The notes below the pieces were generated by a model, which was not told the origin of the DNA, did not search any database, and worked only from the letters and a program-made list of their open reading frames with translations. From positions 1,798,001 to 1,862,000 of the forward strand of contig NZ_CP129672.1 of NCBI RefSeq assembly GCF_030505195.1: a stretch of DNA of 64,000 nt, in the 5' to 3' direction. Shown piece after piece: positions 59,908 to 64,000 of this stretch. This DNA is from Comamonas testosteroni (GTDB taxonomy: Bacteria > Pseudomonadota > Gammaproteobacteria > Burkholderiales > Burkholderiaceae_C). The stretch's first letter is position 1, and every line of letters begins with the position of its first letter. The translations under genes and the position numbers were made by a program.

Positions 59908-60789
59908 TCACTCTTTGGAATACAGCGATGGCTCGCCATCCGGGCGGGTCTTGAAGCGCTTGTGCACCCAGTAATACTGCGGAACCATGGTCATGATGGC
60001 GGCCTGCAGCTCGCGGTTCATGCGGGCGGTGTCGGCAACATGGTCGTCGGTCGGGAAATTCTCCCAGGCCGGCGTCAGCTCAGCGACATAGCCTTCAGGC
60101 GTCATACGGTTGTAGAGCGCCACCACCTTAGCCTTGCCCAGGCGCGCAAAGCGCGAAAGCGAGGGAATCGTGGCCGTGTTTTCCACCGCAAAAAAAGGCA
60201 CGAACACCGAATCGTTCTTGCCATAGTCCATATCGGGCAGCAGATACAGCAGCCCGCCCTTGCGCAGGCACTGGATGATGGGTTTGACGCCATCGGCGCG
60301 GTTGAGCATCTTCACATTGCCAAAGCGCTGACGGCCATTCATGAACCAGGCATCCAGGTCCGGATCGGGATTGGTGGCAAAGATGGAGGTGAACTCGCGC
60401 TCGGTATTGAGCGGCAGGGCCAGGCCACCGGCATCCATGCTGTAGAAATGCGGCGCGAAGACGATGGTAGGCGTATCGCCCTCCAGCTCATGCGTGGCCC
60501 CGACCAATTTGACACGGCTGCGCACCAGCTCCTCGGAGCCGAACCACAGCCAGCTTCTGTCGAGAAAAGTCTGGCAAAAGACTTCAAAGGACTCTTTCGC
60601 CCAAGCTTTGCGCTGCACCTCAGGCACATCGGGAAAGCACAGCTCGAAGTTGCGCAGTGCAATGCGCCGGCGTTGGCCCGCCACCACAAACAGCACACGC
60701 CCCACAAGCTTGCCTAGGCCACGCAGCACAGGCAGCGGCAGCTTGGCCAGCACATGCATGCCGGCAATGGCGATCTTGCTGGCGCTCAT
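59908..60789 (-). CDS. Lipid A acyltransferase, LpxL/HtrB family (second of pair)
   Basis: 293 residues. One N-terminal hydrophobic segment, catalytic H-x4-D in APHFYSMD, DRSWLWFGSEELVR, LLPDMDYGKNDSVFVPFF. Transfers a secondary acyl chain to Kdo-lipid A or a precursor at the inner membrane. Overlaps the upstream acyltransferase by 4 bases; the two probably add different chains. Which is LpxL and which LpxM is not decided by sequence. Confidence 0.9.
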   Translation of the reverse strand: MSASKIAIAGMHVLAKLPLPVLRGLGKLVGRVLFVVAGQRRRIALRNFELCFPDVPEVQRKAWAKESFEVFCQTFLDRSWLWFGSEELVRSRVKLVGATHELEGDTPTIVFAPHFYSMDAGGLALPLNTEREFTSIFATNPDPDLDAWFMNGRQRFGNVKMLNRADGVKPIIQCLRKGGLLYLLPDMDYGKNDSVFVPFFAVENTATIPSLSRFARLGKAKVVALYNRMTPEGYVAELTPAWENFPTDDHVADTARMNRELQAAIMTMVPQYYWVHKRFKTRPDGEPSLYSKE

Positions 60790-61637
60790 GCCTTCTCCCC
60801 CGAGAGTTGCTTGTCTTCACGTGGCTGCTTGTAGCGGCCATAGCCCCACAGATATTGCTGCGGAGACTGGCGAATGGTGGTTTCCATGGCGCGATTGATA
60901 AGCGCCACGGTGGCTTCCAGCGATTGAGATTCGGGCACAGGCAATTCCTCTAGATACAGCGTGTAGCCCCGCCCCCAGGACTTGCGCTCGCACCGGGCCA
61001 CGATCACCGTGGCCCCGGTTTGCAGCACCAGGCGTGCTGCCAATGTCATCGTATACGCATCACGACCGAAAAAAGGCGACCAGATGCCCAGACCATTGGG
61101 CGGCACCTGATCGGGCAGCAGACCCACGGCCGCGCCCTGGCGCAGCGCCTTGATCATCTGGCGCACGCCCGCCAGGGTGGTGGGAACGGCGTGAACGCCA
61201 GGACGATTGCGCGCGGTTTCCAGAATTTCTGCCAGCCAGCCCTGGCGTGCAGGGCGGTAGAGCACGGTGATTGCGCCATGCCGATCCGACCAGCGCCGCG
61301 CTGCGGCCTGCACGGACATCTCGAAGCAACCCAGATGTGGCGTGAGAAACACAATGCCCTTGCCACGCGCATAGGCCTGCTCGGCGACGGCTCCATTGAC
61401 GATGTCGCAGTCCGGCAACTGGCCCAGCCAGATGCGCGGCATCTCGAACACCATGCGCCCCGCATGCCCCACCGCAGCCCTGACCTGGGCAAAGCCATAG
61501 CCGGCCTGCGCGGCATTGGCTGCAAATCGGCGCCGATAGGTGGGAGATAGCGCCCAGGTCACCCAACCCATGGCAGCGCCAAGGCCATGCAATAGCCATA
61601 AAGGCAGTGCAGCAAACAGTCGAAACAGGGAAGGCAT
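60786..61637 (-). CDS. Lipid A acyltransferase, LpxL/HtrB family (first of pair)
   Basis: 283 residues. N-terminal hydrophobic helix, catalytic H-x4-E in TPHLGCFE, TVLYRPARQGWLAEIL and LLPDQVPPNGLGIWSPFFGRDAYTM. Same family as its downstream partner but only distantly similar. Its start is 12 bases from the likely metK transcription start on the other strand, so the two promoters overlap. Confidence 0.9.
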   Translation of the reverse strand: MPSLFRLFAALPLWLLHGLGAAMGWVTWALSPTYRRRFAANAAQAGYGFAQVRAAVGHAGRMVFEMPRIWLGQLPDCDIVNGAVAEQAYARGKGIVFLTPHLGCFEMSVQAAARRWSDRHGAITVLYRPARQGWLAEILETARNRPGVHAVPTTLAGVRQMIKALRQGAAVGLLPDQVPPNGLGIWSPFFGRDAYTMTLAARLVLQTGATVIVARCERKSWGRGYTLYLEELPVPESQSLEATVALINRAMETTIRQSPQQYLWGYGRYKQPREDKQLSGEKA

Positions 61638-61643
61638 TAGAAT
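61638..61643 (+). promoter_or_regulatory. Candidate -10 box of metK
   Basis: TAGAAT, 7 bases before the first base (61650) of the riboswitch stem P1. Transcription would start right at the aptamer. No strong -35 hexamer is seen. Confidence 0.5.
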
Positions 61644-61649
61644 AGCGGG

Positions 61650-61702
61650 GTCGCTGAGTTAAAGAGCAACTTGCAGGGCGACGTAAAAACAAAACTGCTA
61701 AA
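61650..61702 (+). ncRNA. SAM-II-type riboswitch in the metK leader
   Basis: Stem P1: GTCGC (61650-61654) with GCGAC (61678-61682). Loop P2a: AGTT (61657-61660) can pair with AACT (61693-61696) as the pseudoknot. Conserved words of SAM-II (SAM_alpha) are present in order: TTGCAG (61671-61676) just before the 3' P1 strand, CGTAAAAACAA after it, and GCTAAA (61697-61702). The order matches the alpha-proteobacterial metA element closely. Position before metK fits SAM feedback. Recognised by eye, not by a covariance model. Confidence 0.72.
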
Positions 61703-61720
61703 GCGTTCGCCAGACTTCGA

Positions 61721-61747
61721 AGCTCGGGCAACGCAATTGCCCAAGCT
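61721..61747 (+). other. Hairpin between the riboswitch and the metK ribosome site
   Basis: AGCT-C-GGGCAA (61721-61731) pairs with TTGCCC-A-AGCT (61737-61747) around CGCAA, ending 3 bases before AAGGAG. GCGTT (61703-61707) could instead pair with AACGC (61730-61734) and break it. This is a possible expression platform. Confidence 0.45.
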
Positions 61748-61763
61748 ACAAGGAGTTATATCA

Positions 61764-62951
61764 ATGGCGAACAGCGATTTTCTGTTTACCTCGGAATCGG
61801 TTTCTGAAGGCCACCCCGACAAGGTTGCCGACCAGATCTCTGACGCGATTCTGGACGCTATTTTCACCCAAGACCCGCACAGCCGCGTGGCTGCCGAGAC
61901 ACTGACCAACACCGGTCTGGTGGTATTGGCCGGTGAAATCACTACCGGTGCGAATGTGGACTACATCCAGGTCGCACGCGACACCATCAAGCGCATCGGC
62001 TACGACAACACCGAATACGGCATCGACTACAAGGGTTGTGCGGTGCTCGTGGCCTACGACAAGCAAAGCCAGGACATCGCCCAGGGCGTGAACAAGGCCA
62101 GCGATGACGAACTGAACACCGGCGCTGGCGACCAGGGCCTGATGTTCGGCTACGCCTGCGACGAAACGCCCGAGCTGATGCCCGCGCCCATCTATTACGC
62201 CCACCGCCTGATGGAACGCCAGGCCCAGTTGCGCAAGGATGGCCGTCTGCCTTTCCTGCGCCCAGACGCCAAGAGCCAGGTGACCCTGCGCTATGTGGAC
62301 GGCAAGCCCCACAGCATCGACACCGTGGTGCTGTCCACCCAGCACAGCCCCGATCAGTCGGAAACGGCAACCAAGATGAAGGCATCGTTCACCGAAGCCA
62401 TCATCGAAGAGATCATCAAGCCCGTGCTGCCCTCCGAGTGGCTGCTGGACACCAAGTACCTGATCAACCCCACGGGCCGCTTCGTCGTGGGCGGCCCTCA
62501 GGGCGACTGCGGCCTGACCGGCCGCAAGATCATTGTGGACACCTACGGCGGTGCCTGCCCCCATGGTGGCGGTGCGTTCTCCGGCAAGGATCCAACCAAG
62601 GTGGACCGCTCGGCCGCCTACGCCGCGCGCTATGTGGCCAAGAACGTGGTGGCCGCCGGCCTGGCGCGCCAGTGCCAGGTGCAGGTTGCCTACGCCATCG
62701 GCGTGGCCCGCCCCATGAACATCACCGTGTACACCGAAGGAACCGGCGTGATTCCCGATGCGGAAATCGCCAAGCTGGTGGCCGCGCATTTCGACCTGCG
62801 CCCCAAGGGCATCATCCAGATGCTGGATCTGCTGCGCCCCATCTACAGCAAGACTGCGGCTTACGGTCACTTCGGCCGCGAAGAGCCCGAGTTCACCTGG
62901 GAACGCACCGACAAGGCGGCTTTGCTGCGCGCCGCTGCCGGTCTGAAGTGA
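61764..62951 (+). CDS. metK: S-adenosylmethionine synthetase
   Basis: 395 residues from ATG 61764, with AAGGAG 8 bases upstream. Makes SAM from methionine and ATP. Features: [56 protein letters not shown] and [19 protein letters not shown]. The leader holds a SAM-II-type riboswitch, so the product likely shuts down its own gene. Followed by a terminator. Confidence 0.98.
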   Translation: MANSDFLFTSESVSEGHPDKVADQISDAILDAIFTQDPHSRVAAETLTNTGLVVLAGEITTGANVDYIQVARDTIKRIGYDNTEYGIDYKGCAVLVAYDKQSQDIAQGVNKASDDELNTGAGDQGLMFGYACDETPELMPAPIYYAHRLMERQAQLRKDGRLPFLRPDAKSQVTLRYVDGKPHSIDTVVLSTQHSPDQSETATKMKASFTEAIIEEIIKPVLPSEWLLDTKYLINPTGRFVVGGPQGDCGLTGRKIIVDTYGGACPHGGGAFSGKDPTKVDRSAAYAARYVAKNVVAAGLARQCQVQVAYAIGVARPMNITVYTEGTGVIPDAEIAKLVAAHFDLRPKGIIQMLDLLRPIYSKTAAYGHFGREEPEFTWERTDKAALLRAAAGLK

Positions 62952-62983
62952 TTCGGACACCCGCAAAAGCGGGTCTGAGTATC

Positions 62984-63001
62984 TGAGGGCTTGGGCCCTC
63001 A
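62984..63001 (+). other. Hairpin between metK and its terminator
   Basis: TGAGGGC (62984-62990) pairs with GCCCTCA (62995-63001) around TTGG. No T run; it lies 13 bases before the terminator hairpin and may protect the mRNA 3' end. Confidence 0.35.
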
Positions 63002-63013
63002 AGCCTCCTCAAG

Positions 63014-63045
63014 AAGCCATCGCGAACCATCGCGGTGGCTTTTTT
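63014..63045 (+). terminator. Rho-independent terminator of metK
   Basis: AAGCCATCGCG (63014-63024) pairs with CGCGGTGGCTT (63031-63041) with one T-G pair, then a T run. Confidence 0.88.
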
Positions 63046-63145
63046 GCTGTCGGATCAAGCCGACAAGGATTTCCCCAAAATGAGCACCGCAAGCCTGCAC
63101 CCGGCGGCTTAGGCTTGAAACATCGCTTCAGACAAAGGAGTTTCG

Positions 63146-63307
63146 ATGCTCAAGTGGGCCATTATTTTTGCCATCATTTCCCTGGTAGCCGGTGTTTTCG
63201 GCTTCACCGGCGCAGCCGGCATAGCCAAGATCCTGTTCTTTATTTTTATTGCCGTTGCCGTGATCTTTGTCGTTCTGGCGCTGCTGGGCATAGGGGCTGT
63301 CAGCTAG
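63146..63307 (+). CDS. DUF1328 small membrane protein (YtjA-like)
   Basis: 53 residues, [20 protein letters not shown] at the start with AAAGGAG upstream. Two membrane helices joined by [10 protein letters not shown], the DUF1328 pattern. Members are often stress-induced and of unknown function. Stands alone between two terminators. Confidence 0.88.
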   Translation: MLKWAIIFAIISLVAGVFGFTGAAGIAKILFFIFIAVAVIFVVLALLGIGAVS

Positions 63308-63331
63308 CCGCCCTCAGCTGCAAACCCGCCC

Positions 63332-63358
63332 AAATGCCTGCCTTGTGCAGGCATTTTT
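63332..63358 (+). terminator. Rho-independent terminator of the DUF1328 gene
   Basis: AAATGCCTGC (63332-63341) pairs perfectly with GCAGGCATTT (63347-63356), then TT. Confidence 0.85.
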
Positions 63359-63393
63359 CATGCACAGCGGCCTCGGAACGTGTTTACGCGTTC

Positions 63394-64000
63394 TCAAAGC
63401 CCCCGGGCAGTCAGCGCCAGCGTCTGGCTGAAGCCGGGCTTGGCGCGGTAAAGCTGGGCGGGCCGATGCGCCCCGCCACCCAGCATGGCCCCTGACACGG
63501 CCTCCAGCCAGTCCATCTCGTCCATCTTGCGCCTGAAGCTGACTTTGTTCAGCGGCTCACCCAGAATGTTTTCATAGACCTGCTGCAGCTGCGGCAGCGT
63601 GAAGGTTTCGCCGCACAGGTGCACGGGCAAGGAGGAATACAGGCTTTTGCTGCGCACGCGCTCCAAGGCGGCGTCCAGGATGGCACGGTGGTCAAACGGC
63701 AGCTGCGGCAAGGCCGAGAGCGGCACCACGCTGATGTCGGAGCGATTCGGCGGCAGGTTCTGCACGGGCAGCAAAGCGCAATAGGCGATCGCCACCGACC
63801 AGCCGCGCGGATCGCGCGCCGGGCCGCTGAACGTGGCCAGTTGCTCAAGATACGCACCTTCTATGCCCACCTTGGTTCTGAGCACGCGCGCCGCACTGGC
63901 CTTGGCGTCCGCATCCTCCTCGGTATGAATAAAGCCGCCGGGCAAAGCCCATACCCCGGCAAAAGGCGCAGCCTGACGACGCAGCAGCACGGCATGCAAC
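63394..64000 (-). CDS. NUDIX hydrolase with winged-helix C-terminus, NrtR-like, truncated by the window
   Basis: About 202 residues visible; the N-terminus is beyond the right edge. The NUDIX box region (PGGFIHTEEDADAKASAARVLRTKVGIEGAY) has lost some of the standard catalytic pattern (R-E-x2-E-E is replaced by R-V-L-R-T-K), as in NrtR regulators, which use the domain to sense ADP-ribose or a relative. The C-terminal part (LPQLQQVYENILGEPLNKVSFRRKMDEM) is a winged helix. This points to a transcription regulator of NAD or sugar metabolism; the target is not visible. Confidence 0.8.
   Translation of the reverse strand, partial: LHAVLLRRQAAPFAGVWALPGGFIHTEEDADAKASAARVLRTKVGIEGAYLEQLATFSGPARDPRGWSVAIAYCALLPVQNLPPNRSDISVVPLSALPQLPFDHRAILDAALERVRSKSLYSSLPVHLCGETFTLPQLQQVYENILGEPLNKVSFRRKMDEMDWLEAVSGAMLGGGAHRPAQLYRAKPGFSQTLALTARGL

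Noticed and set aside
61671..61763. N-terminal extension of MetK into the leader
   Set aside because: The strong AAGGAG site and the conserved [16 protein letters not shown] start place translation at 61764. The leader is better explained as a riboswitch.
62984..63045. SAH or SAM riboswitch after metK
   Set aside because: Two simple hairpins followed by T residues. No conserved aptamer words, and the downstream DUF1328 gene is not linked to methionine.

Overview
The window is a GC-rich, densely coding chromosomal segment that reads as Burkholderiales, family Comamonadaceae, most likely Comamonas or a close relative. This rests on gene orders seen in that group (mlaFEDACB - ABC transporter - ibaG - murA - hisGD; pilMNOPQ - aroK - aroB - dgt; msrPQ - resC - resB - cytochrome c4 - engB) and on two families of intergenic repeats I associate with it. 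No rRNA, tRNA, prophage or CRISPR array was recognised. No gene-free stretch exceeds 300 bases.

Layout. 1-4011: the 5' end of hisC, a vapBC toxin-antitoxin pair, a MocR regulator divergent from a DUF2917 gene, and a lipoprotein gene. These lie between hisC and the hisGD genes it normally follows. 4033-13458: a long minus-strand run for retrograde phospholipid transport (mlaFEDACB), a drug/polysaccharide-type ABC exporter, ibaG, murA, hisG and hisD. 13662-16025: a polar amino-acid ABC importer. 16295-24065: a DUF3293 gene, gltBD (glutamate synthase) and a REP-associated tyrosine transposase with its hairpin beside the gltB promoter.

24155-34105 is the most distinctive part: an IclR/PcaR-type regulator divergent from a plus-strand cluster, pcaI - pcaJ - pcaF - Bug binding protein - pcaD - cyclase-family protein - YciI-like protein - SDR - AtoE-type permease - catC, closed by a strong terminator. 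It encodes the lower beta-ketoadipate pathway from muconolactone to acetyl-CoA plus succinyl-CoA. No ring-cleavage dioxygenase or muconate cycloisomerase is present, but there are three enzymes of unknown role and two transport proteins. A further upstream substrate feeding this pathway is plausible.

34253-37925: a HexR-like RpiR regulator divergent from tal and pgi. 37971-47745: a methyltransferase, a DUF1415 protein, dgt, aroB, aroK and the type IV pilus assembly operon pilMNOPQ, all on the minus strand. 48029-53585: PBP1A, cyaY, an LptM-like lipoprotein, an ODP/beta-lactamase-fold protein and the msrPQ methionine sulfoxide reductase. 53780-58045: System II cytochrome c maturation (resC/ccsA, resB) and cytochrome c4. 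58123-64000: engB, an epoxide-hydrolase-like enzyme, two LpxL-type acyltransferases, metK behind a SAM-II-type riboswitch, a DUF1328 membrane peptide and a truncated NUDIX/winged-helix gene at the right edge.
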